The notes under the pieces: model-generated
Databases searched by the model: none
What the model was told of the DNA's origin: nothing
Seen by the model: only the letters and a program-made list of their open reading frames with translations
DNA from: an uncultured Alphaproteobacteria bacterium
GTDB taxonomy: Bacteria > Pseudomonadota > Alphaproteobacteria > HIMB59
Direction of reading: 5' to 3'
DNA: 43,706 nucleotides
Assembly: GCA_902617465.1 (NCBI GenBank)
Contig: CACMWO010000004.1
Span: 1 to 43,706, forward strand
Position numbers and translations under genes: made by a program
Shown here: piece after piece, positions 19,012 through 28,317 of the stretch
Layout of the letters: every line of letters starts with the position of its first letter
How positions within the stretch are numbered: position 1 is the first letter of the stretch

Positions 19012-19827
19012 ATGAATAAAAAAAAAATAGGAATTGTAGCGAAAAAACTGAATCATTCATTGTCCCCATTCATACATAATTATTGGGCAAAAAAAAATAA
19101 TAATAAATTTATTTATAGAAAATACGAGGTTCAAGAAAAAAACTTAGATAAGTTTTTTTATAATTATAGAAAAGATAAACAATTTGTTGGGTTTAATATT
19201 ACTATACCTTATAAAGAAATTTTTATTAATTTTTGTGATAAAGTCACAACAAGAGCAAATAAAATAGGTTCTGTAAATTTAATTTATAAAAAAAACAAAA
19301 CAATTTTTGGAGATAACACAGATGCTATTGGTTTCAGTAAGACTTTTAATACCTTAAAAATCAAAAATACAAAATCTGTATTATTAGTTGGTGCGGGTGG
19401 CGCCGCAAGAGCAATTTTATATTTTCTAAATAAAAAAAGTATTAAAAATATTGATATTTTTGCAACATCAATGAGAAGGGAAGAAAATCTTAAAAAAAAA
19501 TTTAAATTTAATCGTTTCCTGATTAGATCAACTCGTCTCAGGAAGAGATATGATTTGATTATCAATGCATCTAGTGCAGGGATGACTAAAAAAAATAAAA
19601 TCAACAGAAACATTTTGAATTTAGTTAAGAACGCTAGAGGAGTAATTGACATTGTTTATAACCCAATTGATACAGATCTGTTAAAAATAGCAAAAAAACA
19701 TGACATTAAATACTCAGGTGGATTGGAGATGCTTGTAGAACAAGCAAAACCATCTTACGAAATATGGTCAGGCAATAAAATAGAAATAGACAAAAAAATT
19801 TATCAAATGCTTATAAATAAAATATGA
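19012..19827 (+). CDS. aroE: Shikimate dehydrogenase
   Basis: LNHSLSPFIHNYW, GFNITIPYKE, GDNTDAIGF, VLLVGAGGAARAILYFL, INASSAGM, GLEMLVEQAKPSYEIW. Confidence 0.92.
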   Translation: MNKKKIGIVAKKLNHSLSPFIHNYWAKKNNNKFIYRKYEVQEKNLDKFFYNYRKDKQFVGFNITIPYKEIFINFCDKVTTRANKIGSVNLIYKKNKTIFGDNTDAIGFSKTFNTLKIKNTKSVLLVGAGGAARAILYFLNKKSIKNIDIFATSMRREENLKKKFKFNRFLIRSTRLRKRYDLIINASSAGMTKKNKINRNILNLVKNARGVIDIVYNPIDTDLLKIAKKHDIKYSGGLEMLVEQAKPSYEIWSGNKIEIDKKIYQMLINKI

Positions 19828-20381
19828 TTAAAGTTGCAGTTACAGGAAATATAGGATCAGGTAAAACTGAATTTATTAAATTTATCTCAAAGCTGGGTTT
19901 TTCTTGTATATCATCTGATGCTATAATTTCAAAATTATATAAAGATGATCGCACTAGAAAAATAATTTTAGAAAAATTAAAACTTAATGATCATAATTAC
20001 AAACAAGAAATAATTAAAATGTTACAGAATGAAGAGTTCAACAGGAAACTTAAGAGAACAATATATCCACTTCTATACTCCAAAAAAAAATTAGCAGCCC
20101 AGAAACATCAGTCTTATCAGCCAGTATTTTATGAAATTCCATTACTTTACGAAGAAAATTTGTTTAATAATTTTAATGTCACTGTATTCGTAAACTCGGA
20201 CACTACAAAGAGAAAACATAGGGTTTTAAAAAGAGGTGTCTCCGAAAATTATTTTAAATTAATGAATAATAAACAGATTAAAGAAAATATAAAAAAAAAT
20301 AAATCAACTTTTACGATAAACAATAATGGATCAATCTTGAACTTACGTTTAAATACAATTAAATTATTAAATAAGTTATGA
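19824..20381 (+). CDS. coaE: Dephospho-CoA kinase
   Basis: VAVTGNIGSGKTEFIKFI (P-loop), ISSDAIISKLY, VFYEIPLLYEENL. Confidence 0.87.
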   Translation: MIKVAVTGNIGSGKTEFIKFISKLGFSCISSDAIISKLYKDDRTRKIILEKLKLNDHNYKQEIIKMLQNEEFNRKLKRTIYPLLYSKKKLAAQKHQSYQPVFYEIPLLYEENLFNNFNVTVFVNSDTTKRKHRVLKRGVSENYFKLMNNKQIKENIKKNKSTFTINNNGSILNLRLNTIKLLNKL

Positions 20382-21058
20382 GAGAAATCATACTTGATAT
20401 TGAAACTACAGGCTTAGAGTTTAAAGAGGGACATCGAATTATTGAAATTGGCTGTATCGAACTTAACAAAAAAGAGGTCGGGGCAAGCTATCATGAATAT
20501 ATAAACCCTTCTAAAACTCTTACCGAGGACAATATTAAAATACACGGTATAACTAATGAATATTTGACAGATAAGCCAATTTTTGAAGAGATTGCAGACG
20601 GCTTCCTAGAATTTATTCAAGATAGTTTAATTGTCGCTCATAATGCATCTTTTGACATAGGTTTCTTAAACTTTGAGCTTAAGAAACTATCTAAACCACC
20701 AATATTGAAGGAGAGAGTTATAGATACAATTAAAATTGCAAGACAACGGTTTCCAGGGCAGCAAGTATCATTAGACGCACTTATAAAGAAATTAAAAATC
20801 AATACACTTATAAATAGAGATCAACATGGTGCGTTAAAAGACGCTAAAATCCTAACTGATGTATATTTGGAGCTACAAGGCATAAACCAAATCGGATTAG
20901 AATTAAGTGAGACTAAATCAGAAAAAATTAATCTAGCCAGTGAGCCGAATTATACATCCATCGTAATAACAAAAGAAGAGACAGAAGCCCATAAAGAGTT
21001 TATAAAAAATAAAATACCTAATTCAAATTGGGCCAAGATGTTGAAAAATTATGAGTAG
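20378..21058 (+). CDS. dnaQ: DNA polymerase III epsilon subunit (DnaQ-type 3'-5' exonuclease)
   Basis: REIILDIETTGLEFKEGHRIIEIGCIEL (ExoI), VAHNASFDIGFLN (ExoII), RDQHGALKDAKILTDVYLEL (ExoIII). Confidence 0.95.
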   Translation: MREIILDIETTGLEFKEGHRIIEIGCIELNKKEVGASYHEYINPSKTLTEDNIKIHGITNEYLTDKPIFEEIADGFLEFIQDSLIVAHNASFDIGFLNFELKKLSKPPILKERVIDTIKIARQRFPGQQVSLDALIKKLKINTLINRDQHGALKDAKILTDVYLELQGINQIGLELSETKSEKINLASEPNYTSIVITKEETEAHKEFIKNKIPNSNWAKMLKNYE

Positions 21059-21563
21059 TGAATTTATAGATATTGTGCTTTTTGGAGCAATTGCGATATT
21101 TTTAGTTTATCGCCTAAGGAGTATTCTTGGATCTTCTGACGGAAAAATTGTGAATATTAGAACAAAAAAAAATCCACAATCGAAGTTTAAACCTAAAGTA
21201 GTCCCAAAAAATGATAATAACGAATTTTTAGAAGGCGCTAACAGAGCATATGAAATGATTGTTCAAGCCTATCAGAGTAACAGTATTGAAAAAGTAAAAG
21301 ATTTGCTTACACCTGAGGCAATGCAAGCGATGGAACAAGCAAAAGCACCCAAAGAAATTAAATTTTCAGAAGTAAAGAATAGTTCTATTTTAGATGATAA
21401 ATCTGATGACTTAAGATTGGTTAAGTCTGTCAAGTTTGAAACCGAACATTACAATGTTGCAAACAACGAAATACTGAATGTTGTCGAAGAATGGGGTTTT
21501 GAAAAAGATAAGAAATCCTCAGATCCTAATTGGAAGCTTTTTTCTATTAAACTTGTCTCATAA
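21051..21563 (+). CDS. Tim44/TimA-like inner-membrane protein
   Basis: N-terminal TM FIDIVLFGAIAIFLVYRLRSILG; FLEGANRAYEMIVQAYQSNSIEKVKDLLTPEAMQAM; WGFEKDKKSSDPNWKL. Confidence 0.8.
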   Translation: MSSEFIDIVLFGAIAIFLVYRLRSILGSSDGKIVNIRTKKNPQSKFKPKVVPKNDNNEFLEGANRAYEMIVQAYQSNSIEKVKDLLTPEAMQAMEQAKAPKEIKFSEVKNSSILDDKSDDLRLVKSVKFETEHYNVANNEILNVVEEWGFEKDKKSSDPNWKLFSIKLVS

Positions 21564-22053
21564 AATTAAATTTAATCTAAATAAACTACAAAATAAAAAA
21601 CCATTAGAAGAGCAACCTAATGAAAAAATTAGTATTTCAATCGGTGGCTCCAGTGAGAACAAAAAAAAGAGTGAAAATTTAGATAAAAAAAATTCAAAAG
21701 TAAAAAAAATTTTTTCTAAACCAGTTCTTTTAGATGCCAATCTTCATAAACAATTTAAAAATCATCATTTTAGGAAAATTGATTTACATGGACTAACCGT
21801 TGACCAAGCACACCAAAAATTAATCGAATATTTTTCAATCAACTATAAGAGGAAGAACTTATTCCATATTGTGATAACAGGCCTTGGCAATAAAACTAAC
21901 GGAGAGGAATTTTTTACTGGAAAAATAAGAAGACAATTTCCTTTTTGGTTAGATACAGAAAAATTTCAATTTATGATAAAATCGTATTCGCCTTGCAAAA
22001 TACAACATGGAGGTTTAGGTGCTTTTTATATTAAGTTAAGATCTAAAGAATAA
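21553..22053 (+). CDS. Smr-domain protein (likely TTG start; listed ORF begins at 21478)
   Basis: KIDLHGLTVDQAHQKLIEYF, FHIVITGLGNKTNG, Y..CKIQHGGLGAFYIKLR; TTG at 21553 overlaps the Tim44-like gene end. Confidence 0.85.
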   Translation: MSHKIKFNLNKLQNKKPLEEQPNEKISISIGGSSENKKKSENLDKKNSKVKKIFSKPVLLDANLHKQFKNHHFRKIDLHGLTVDQAHQKLIEYFSINYKRKNLFHIVITGLGNKTNGEEFFTGKIRRQFPFWLDTEKFQFMIKSYSPCKIQHGGLGAFYIKLRSKE

Positions 22054-23356
22054 ACTTCTTTTCATCAGTAGGTTTGATTTCTGACTTAACAGCATCCGTA
22101 ACCCAAGCTTTATTTACTACTTCAGTTTTTTGATCACTGAGGTTTGCATCAAAACTAATTCTCTCAAGAATTTTTTCAAACATTGTTTGTAATCGTCGTG
22201 CACCAATATTTTCTACCTCAGTATTTATTTGTTCAGTAAGAGTTGCTATTTCTTCTAAAGCCTCATCCTCAAACTCTAATTCAATATTTTCTGTTGCAAA
22301 TAGTGACTTATATTGTTTGGTTAAGCTATTATCAGTTTCTTTTAAAATTCTAATAAAATCATCTTTTTTAAGAGCATTTAATCTTACTCTTACAGGCAAC
22401 CTTCCTTGAAGTTCTGGGAGTAAATCACTTGGTTTGGATTGATGAAAAGCACCAGAAGCAATAAATAAAATATGATTTGTTTCGATTGTTCCATATTTTG
22501 TGCTGACAACTGTACCCTCAATAAGTGGGAGTAAATCTCTTTGCACTCCTTCTCTTGAAACATCCCCGCCTCTTCTTTCACTATTGGGTGCGATTTTGTC
22601 AATTTCGTCAATAAAAACTATTCCACTTTCCTGAACACTTTTAATAGCATTTTGAACAACATTTTGTTTTTCAGCGATTTTCTCAATTTCTTCTTGGATA
22701 AGCGGCTCATAAGCTTCACCTATTTTAAGTTTTGTTTTCTTTTTATTTTTTAAACCTTTACCAAATATATCATTCATATTAATCATTCCCATTTGAGCAC
22801 CAGGCATTCCTGGTATGTCCAATGATTGGAAAGGATTGGATTTTTGATCTAGTGCTATTTCGATCTCTTTATCATTAAGTTGATTATCTCTTAGCATCAA
22901 CCGAAATTTTTCCTTGGTTTCTTCACTTGGATTGTCACCAAGCAATGCCTTTAAAACAATTTCTTCTGCATTTGTTTTGGCTTCATCTATGAAACGATCT
23001 CTTATCTTTTTCTTTTCTAAATTAATTGCAACTTCAATTAAATCTCTAATTATTTGTTCAACATCTCTTCCTACGTATCCAATTTCTGTAAATTTAGTTG
23101 CTTCCACTTTTATAAACGGTGATTGTGTAAGTTTAGCTAATTTTCTTGCAATCTCAGTTTTACCGCAACCCGTTGGCCCAATCATTAATATATTTTTTGG
23201 GATGATATCATCTCTAAGCGTCTCATCTTTTACATTTAATCTTCTCCACCTATTCCGAAGGGCTATGGCGACTGCTTTTTTTGCATCATCTTGACCAATC
23301 ACATAGCGGTCAAGTTCTTCTTTAATAACTTTTGGAGTAAGTGATTGGCTATCCAT
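22043..23356 (-). CDS. hslU: HslUV protease ATPase subunit HslU
   Basis: LTPKVIKEELDRYVIGQDDAKKAVAIALRNRWRR, MIGPTGCGKTEIARKLA, FTEIGYVGRDVE, IVFIDEIDKIA, SGAFH. Confidence 0.98.
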   Translation of the reverse strand: MDSQSLTPKVIKEELDRYVIGQDDAKKAVAIALRNRWRRLNVKDETLRDDIIPKNILMIGPTGCGKTEIARKLAKLTQSPFIKVEATKFTEIGYVGRDVEQIIRDLIEVAINLEKKKIRDRFIDEAKTNAEEIVLKALLGDNPSEETKEKFRLMLRDNQLNDKEIEIALDQKSNPFQSLDIPGMPGAQMGMINMNDIFGKGLKNKKKTKLKIGEAYEPLIQEEIEKIAEKQNVVQNAIKSVQESGIVFIDEIDKIAPNSERRGGDVSREGVQRDLLPLIEGTVVSTKYGTIETNHILFIASGAFHQSKPSDLLPELQGRLPVRVRLNALKKDDFIRILKETDNSLTKQYKSLFATENIELEFEDEALEEIATLTEQINTEVENIGARRLQTMFEKILERISFDANLSDQKTEVVNKAWVTDAVKSEIKPTDEKKFIL

Positions 23357-23907
23357 TAAATTTTAATTTCTGAGATGTTTAGAGTATCATTTGTATAAAT
23401 ACAAAGCTCTGCTGCAACTTTAAGTGATTCTGCTGCAATTTCTTTTGCAGACAAATTAGATTTTCTTTTTAGAGCCCTTGCTGCGCTTAAAGCAAAGTTA
23501 CCGCCTGATCCAATTGCAACTATACCTTCTTGAGGTTCCAGAACGTCACCGGTTCCGCTAATAAGATATGTTTCACTTTTATCAGCCGCAATAATCATCG
23601 ACTCTAATCTTCTTAGATACCTATCGGTTCTCCAATCTTTAGCTAGTTCTACACAAGCTCTTTTTAGATTATATGAAAATTCTTCGCACTTTTTCTCCAG
23701 TCTATCAAAAAGAGTTAATGCATCGGCGGTTGATCCAGCAAACCCAACAATAATTTGATCATTATGAAATGTTCTAATTTTATTGGCGTTTGACTTAATT
23801 ACTGATGTCCCCAAAGTTACTTGTCCATCAGATGCTATAACAACACTCTCACCATCACGAACGCAAACAACAGTTGTCGAGCGTATTATTGTTTTATTTT
23901 TATCCAT
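23356..23907 (-). CDS. hslV: HslUV protease catalytic subunit HslV
   Basis: RSTTVVCVRDGESVVIASDGQVTLG, VGFAGSTADALTLFDRLE, IGSGGNFALSAARAL. Confidence 0.97.
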   Translation of the reverse strand: MDKNKTIIRSTTVVCVRDGESVVIASDGQVTLGTSVIKSNANKIRTFHNDQIIVGFAGSTADALTLFDRLEKKCEEFSYNLKRACVELAKDWRTDRYLRRLESMIIAADKSETYLISGTGDVLEPQEGIVAIGSGGNFALSAARALKRKSNLSAKEIAAESLKVAAELCIYTNDTLNISEIKI

Positions 23908-23945
23908 TATTCCTATAAATATAGGTACTAAATAGCTGATTACAA

Positions 23946-24530
23946 ATGCGTGTATTTACATTTAATAGAGACACAAAAGAAACAAAAATATCAATAAAAA
24001 TTAACCTTGACGGCTCAGGAGTAAATAAAATTGATACTGGGATTGCTTTTTTTGATCATATGCTTCAACAAATAAGTACTCACAGCTTGATAGACTTAGA
24101 GTTAAAATGTGATGGAGACCTAAAAGTAGATATGCATCATACTGTTGAAGATGTTGGCATCGCTTTAGGCGAGAGTATAAAAAACGCACTTGGTGATAAA
24201 AAAGGTATAACACGATTTGCATATTCTTATGTTTCTTTTGATGAAACATTAACAAGATCAGTCATTGATCTTTGTAATCGCCCGTATTTTATTTGGAATG
24301 TTAAAACATCATTAGAAAAAGTTGGTGAAATGGACCAAGAGTTATTTTCGGAATTTTTTAAATCTATAGTTACTGAGTCAAGAATGAATTGCCATATCGA
24401 AACGCTATATGGAAAAAACAATCACCATATCATTGAGAGCTGTTTTAAATCATTTGCGTTATCCTTGAAAAAAGCAATATCTGTTGACCCCAGAAAAACA
24501 AGTATTCCTAGTTCTAAAGGGAAACTTTGA
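23946..24530 (+). CDS. hisB: Imidazoleglycerol-phosphate dehydratase
   Basis: FFDHMLQQISTHS, DMHHTVEDVGIALG, H-rich NNHHIIESCFKSFA, PSSKGKL. Confidence 0.97.
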   Translation: MRVFTFNRDTKETKISIKINLDGSGVNKIDTGIAFFDHMLQQISTHSLIDLELKCDGDLKVDMHHTVEDVGIALGESIKNALGDKKGITRFAYSYVSFDETLTRSVIDLCNRPYFIWNVKTSLEKVGEMDQELFSEFFKSIVTESRMNCHIETLYGKNNHHIIESCFKSFALSLKKAISVDPRKTSIPSSKGKL

Positions 24531-25156
24531 AAAAAAAAGTCATAGGACTTATTGACGGGCAATCCGGAAATATTGGATCGATTAATAAAGCAATCAAAGA
24601 TATTATAAAAGGAAGGCCATATCGATTAAAGATTATTAAAGGTCATTTCAACTATTCTTCGTTTGATAAAATTATTTTGCCTGGACAAGGTGCTTATGCC
24701 ACTCTTATGTCAAATTTAAAAAAATTAAAAATTATTAAACCACTAAAAGAATACTTAGAAAATAACTCTTCATACTTAGGTATTTGCGTCGGGATGCAAA
24801 TTCTATCTGATTGGGGATATGAAGATAAAATTACAAGAGGTTTAGGAGTTATTAGCGGTGACATTAAAAAATTTAGAAATAAAAAACTTATAACTCCCCA
24901 TATGGGATGGAACATAATTAATTTAAACAACGATGACACTATTATTACAAATAGTTTCGATAAGAAGGATTTTTACTTTGTTCATAGTTACATTTTCCAA
25001 AACATTAAAAAATCAGATGTTTTAGCTTTCACTCTTTATGGTCAAAAATTTCCTTCTATTGTAAAGAAAGGCAACATTTATGGAGTGCAATTTCATCCTG
25101 AAAAAAGCCACAAACACGGCCTAAATTTGATAAAAAATTATATTTTGAAATCATGA
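24527..25156 (+). CDS. hisH: Imidazole glycerol phosphate synthase, glutaminase subunit (TTG start)
   Basis: LPGQGAYATLM, YLGICVGMQILSDWGYED (nucleophile Cys), FYFVHSYIF, GVQFHPEKSHKHGL. Confidence 0.95.
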   Translation: MKKKVIGLIDGQSGNIGSINKAIKDIIKGRPYRLKIIKGHFNYSSFDKIILPGQGAYATLMSNLKKLKIIKPLKEYLENNSSYLGICVGMQILSDWGYEDKITRGLGVISGDIKKFRNKKLITPHMGWNIINLNNDDTIITNSFDKKDFYFVHSYIFQNIKKSDVLAFTLYGQKFPSIVKKGNIYGVQFHPEKSHKHGLNLIKNYILKS

Positions 25157-25863
25157 ATATATTCCCAGCAATTGACATAATAGACGGAAAATGTGTGCGA
25201 TTAACCAAAGGTATCGTCGATGATAAAACAACCTATCAGCACTCCCCCCTTGATATGGCTAAAACATATCAAGATGCAGGTTTCAATACTATCCACGTTG
25301 TAGACTTAGATGCTACATTAGGCAAAGGCAATAACAATCAGACTCTTAGTCAGATTAGAAGAAAAATTGATATTAATATTGAAGTTGCTGGTGGTATAAG
25401 AAGTAAACGTGCTATTATTGATAAAATTAATGAGGGTTTTAATACAATTGTAATTGGAACCTTTGCAATAAAGAATATTGATGATGTTTTAAATTTTGAC
25501 GACTCTTTAATTGAAAAATTATCCATTGCTTTGGATATAAAAGATAATCAAATTGCTTCTCATGGCTGGCAAGAAACAACTAATCAATCTTTTAAGCATA
25601 TCATAGATAAATATAACAGCCGGCCCATTCATTCCTACTTTGTCACAGATGTTGCTAATGATGGAATGCTCTCTGGCTTAAATATGGAAACGTTTAACTC
25701 TATAAGAAAATTAACTGACAAGCATATTACTATCGGAGGAGGAGTTAAGGACCTTAACGATATTGAATTGAGTAGATCTTATGGTTTCAATAATGTTGTT
25801 GTAGGTAAAGCTATATACGAAAATAAAATATCTTTAAATAGTTTGGTCCAGTTTAATGCTTAA
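25153..25863 (+). CDS. hisA: ProFAR isomerase
   Basis: FPAIDIIDGKCVRLTKG, HVVDLDATLGKG, VAGGIRSKRAI, TDVANDGMLSG, ITIGGGVKDLNDI. Confidence 0.96.
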   Translation: MNIFPAIDIIDGKCVRLTKGIVDDKTTYQHSPLDMAKTYQDAGFNTIHVVDLDATLGKGNNNQTLSQIRRKIDINIEVAGGIRSKRAIIDKINEGFNTIVIGTFAIKNIDDVLNFDDSLIEKLSIALDIKDNQIASHGWQETTNQSFKHIIDKYNSRPIHSYFVTDVANDGMLSGLNMETFNSIRKLTDKHITIGGGVKDLNDIELSRSYGFNNVVVGKAIYENKISLNSLVQFNA

Positions 25864-26608
25864 GACAAGAATAATTCCATGCCTTGATGTTATTAAAAAT
25901 AAAGTTGTTAAGGGTGTTAATTTTAAAAACATAAGAGTAATGGGTAACGCAGTTGAAATGGCGAAATATTATTCTTTATCAGGGGCTGACGAGCTTTGTA
26001 TGCTTGATATAAATGCATCATATCAAAATAGAAAAACATTTATTAAAACTGTTGAATCAATAGCTAAGGTTATAAATATCCCTTTAACTGTAGGTGGAGG
26101 AGTTTCAGATTTGAGCGATATAACAGATTTGCTTAATGCAGGAGCAGATAAAGTATCAATTAATTCCGCAGCAGTAAAAAATCCAAAATTAATAAGACAA
26201 GCCTCATTGAGACATGGCTCTCAATGCATAGTCGTAGCAATTGATGGAAAAAGGCATAAAAATAAAATGAAAGTTGTCATCAAAGGTGGAAGAGAAATTA
26301 CCAAAAATGAACTTATTACTTGGGCAAAACAAGTACAATCTCTTGGTGCTGGAGAAATATTAATGACCTCAATGGATACTGATGGTGTCCAAAATGGCTT
26401 CGATAGCAATATGCTAAAAAAAGTAACTAGTAATGTTAGTATTCCTGTAATTGCTAGCGGTGGTGTTGGAAGTCTTGAACATTTTTATTTAGGTTATTTG
26501 ACAAAATCCACTGGTTTGTTAGCTGCGAGCGTATTTCACTCTAGAAAATATAAAATAAAGACTGTAAAAAAATATCTTAGTAGTAAAGGGGTTCCTGTCA
26601 GATTATGA
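25856..26608 (+). CDS. hisF: Imidazole glycerol phosphate synthase, cyclase subunit
   Basis: RIIPCLDVIKNKVVKGVNF, ELCMLDINAS, LTVGGGVSDLSDI, AGADKVSINSAAVKNP, SMDTDGVQNGFD. Confidence 0.97.
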   Translation: MLKTRIIPCLDVIKNKVVKGVNFKNIRVMGNAVEMAKYYSLSGADELCMLDINASYQNRKTFIKTVESIAKVINIPLTVGGGVSDLSDITDLLNAGADKVSINSAAVKNPKLIRQASLRHGSQCIVVAIDGKRHKNKMKVVIKGGREITKNELITWAKQVQSLGAGEILMTSMDTDGVQNGFDSNMLKKVTSNVSIPVIASGGVGSLEHFYLGYLTKSTGLLAASVFHSRKYKIKTVKKYLSSKGVPVRL

Positions 26609-26940
26609 GTTATGATAAAGAAAATATTTTTGCAAAAATTTTAAAAGGTGAAATTCCTTGTGATAAGGTTTTTGAAAATGAGCATGTGCTTTCATTTAAA
26701 GATATTAGCCCAAAAGCAAAAACACATATCTTAATTATACCTAAGAAACCCCTACTTGATATTTCTGATTTCTTAGAAAATGCAGACAGCTTATATCAAA
26801 CCAATTTTTGGAAATCTGTCGATGAAATTATAAATATTTTAGGTCTAAGAGATAAGGGTTTTCAAATTAAGACACATAAAGGAAAAGATGGAGGCCAAGA
26901 GGTATTTCATTTTCATCTACATTTGTTAGCAGACGTTTAG
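26605..26940 (+). CDS. HIT family protein (HinT-like)
   Basis: NIFAKILKGEIPCDKVFENEHVLSFKDISPKAKTHILIIPKK; HIT motif EVFHFHLHLLAD. Confidence 0.92.
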   Translation: MSYDKENIFAKILKGEIPCDKVFENEHVLSFKDISPKAKTHILIIPKKPLLDISDFLENADSLYQTNFWKSVDEIINILGLRDKGFQIKTHKGKDGGQEVFHFHLHLLADV

Positions 26941-26941
26941 T

Positions 26942-27505
26942 CTATCTCTTTTGAATGTAATTAATTATATCTAAGACACCCTTTATATTCTTAGCGTGTT
27001 CAATTACCATATCTATTTCTTTTTGATCACTGGAAACACCAAACAGATATACAATTTGTTTTTGTACTTCAAAGTCGTATTTAAATTTTTTTATATTAGA
27101 GTCTGTGAAAATCTTTGTAAAAAGTTGTGTACTTATAAATTTGTCTTTGGCTATATCATCAAGCCCATATCCAGTATCAATTGATATTTCATTAAGTACT
27201 TCATTTACACCATCTTGTTGCCAAGCTAGCCTTACCGCTTCTAAGCGCATGTCACCGTAGGGCACTACTCCTGTTAAGAGAACTTTTCCTAATTCAACTT
27301 CAACATCGATTCTTGTGAATAAAGTTGCATCGTAAGAGAAATATTTCTCTTTTATACCAAGTTTAATAGTGGCATCATCCCAACTTTCACTAAATGTTTT
27401 TTCATCCTCGTTTTCCTTAATAACAGTTTTTGCACCTGTAGATACAAGTGACGGCCCACAACCAATGAAAAATATTGATATTAGAAGTATAAAATTCTTA
27501 ATCAT
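26942..27505 (-). CDS. BON-domain lipoprotein
   Basis: Lipobox IFFIGC; TRIDVEVELGKVLLTGVVPYGDMRLEAVRLAWQQDGVNEVLNEI and a second BON-like unit. Confidence 0.85.
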   Translation of the reverse strand: MIKNFILLISIFFIGCGPSLVSTGAKTVIKENEDEKTFSESWDDATIKLGIKEKYFSYDATLFTRIDVEVELGKVLLTGVVPYGDMRLEAVRLAWQQDGVNEVLNEISIDTGYGLDDIAKDKFISTQLFTKIFTDSNIKKFKYDFEVQKQIVYLFGVSSDQKEIDMVIEHAKNIKGVLDIINYIQKR

Positions 27506-28316
27506 TTTTTAAATCAATTGATAATTTGTAAAAATCATTCCTTGATATTTTATACTTACTTTTAAGCTGTTGATAAGCCTTTTTTACGCCTACCTCGTTA
27601 ATTATCGCCTTTATTTCTCTAAAATTGATGTCTTCAATTTTGTCAGACTCTTTTTCAATGCTAACAGCTAAAACTAACTCACCTTTAATTCCAGAGTAAT
27701 TAAAATTTTCATAATTTTTGGAATCTATATGTATTCTTTCTTCATATAGTTTTGTCAGTTCTCTAAGTATGATAATCTCAAATTTTTCCGAAAAAGAGGC
27801 AATAGCATAAACGTCCTTACGTAATTGTTGTTTAGTTGAGTAAATAATTAAATTATTGTTTTTATTCTCTAAGAGAGTTTTTTCTTTATGTTCTTTTTTT
27901 TTGGGAAGAAAACCAACAAAGGTAAATTTCTTTTTATTTAAAAAACCACTAAGTTGAATGCCTGAGATTAAAGCGCTAGCACCAGGTATGGAATATACAT
28001 TTACCTGATTTTTAAACAAAAAATTAATTAATTGGTTTCCTGGATCAGATATAAGGGGAGAGCCAGAGTCTGATATCAATGATATCACCTGATTAGATTT
28101 TAATAATTTATATATGTAATCTTTCTTTTTTTCAAAGTCGTGATCAGTGTACTTAGATAATGATGTTTTGATAGCATATCTTTTCAAAAGCTTTTTACTA
28201 TTAGTAATGTTTTCACATAAAATTAAATTAGAATTTTTTAAAACATTTATAGCTCTTAATGTGATATCATCTAAATTTCCTATGGGAGTTGAAACTAAAT
28301 AGAGACCCGGGTTCAT
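27498..28316 (-). CDS. rsmI: 16S rRNA 2'-O-ribose methyltransferase RsmI
   Basis: GLYLVSTPIGNLDDITLRAINVL, VISLISDSGSPLISDPG, GFLPKKK, ILRELTKLYEE. Confidence 0.95.
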   Translation of the reverse strand: MNPGLYLVSTPIGNLDDITLRAINVLKNSNLILCENITNSKKLLKRYAIKTSLSKYTDHDFEKKKDYIYKLLKSNQVISLISDSGSPLISDPGNQLINFLFKNQVNVYSIPGASALISGIQLSGFLNKKKFTFVGFLPKKKEHKEKTLLENKNNNLIIYSTKQQLRKDVYAIASFSEKFEIIILRELTKLYEERIHIDSKNYENFNYSGIKGELVLAVSIEKESDKIEDINFREIKAIINEVGVKKAYQQLKSKYKISRNDFYKLSIDLKND

Positions 28317-28317
28317 T

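Noticed and set aside
19284-19652. 122-aa minus-strand ORF inside aroE
   Set aside because: Hydrophobic F/L-rich composition is the expected antisense of an A-rich gene; aroE on plus is unambiguous.
22914-23294. 126-aa plus-strand ORF inside hslU
   Set aside because: Antisense shadow ORF of the well-supported hslU; no family signal.
23912-23925. CCTATAAATATAGG inverted repeat between hslV and hisB, considered as an RpoH -10
   Set aside because: Short 6-bp arms and no convincing -35 at proper spacing; promoter not supportable.
27334-27351. 18-bp perfect palindrome AAGAGAAATATTTCTCTT
   Set aside because: Lies inside the BON lipoprotein coding sequence (KEKYFSYD region) with no positional logic; probably a chance AT-rich palindrome.
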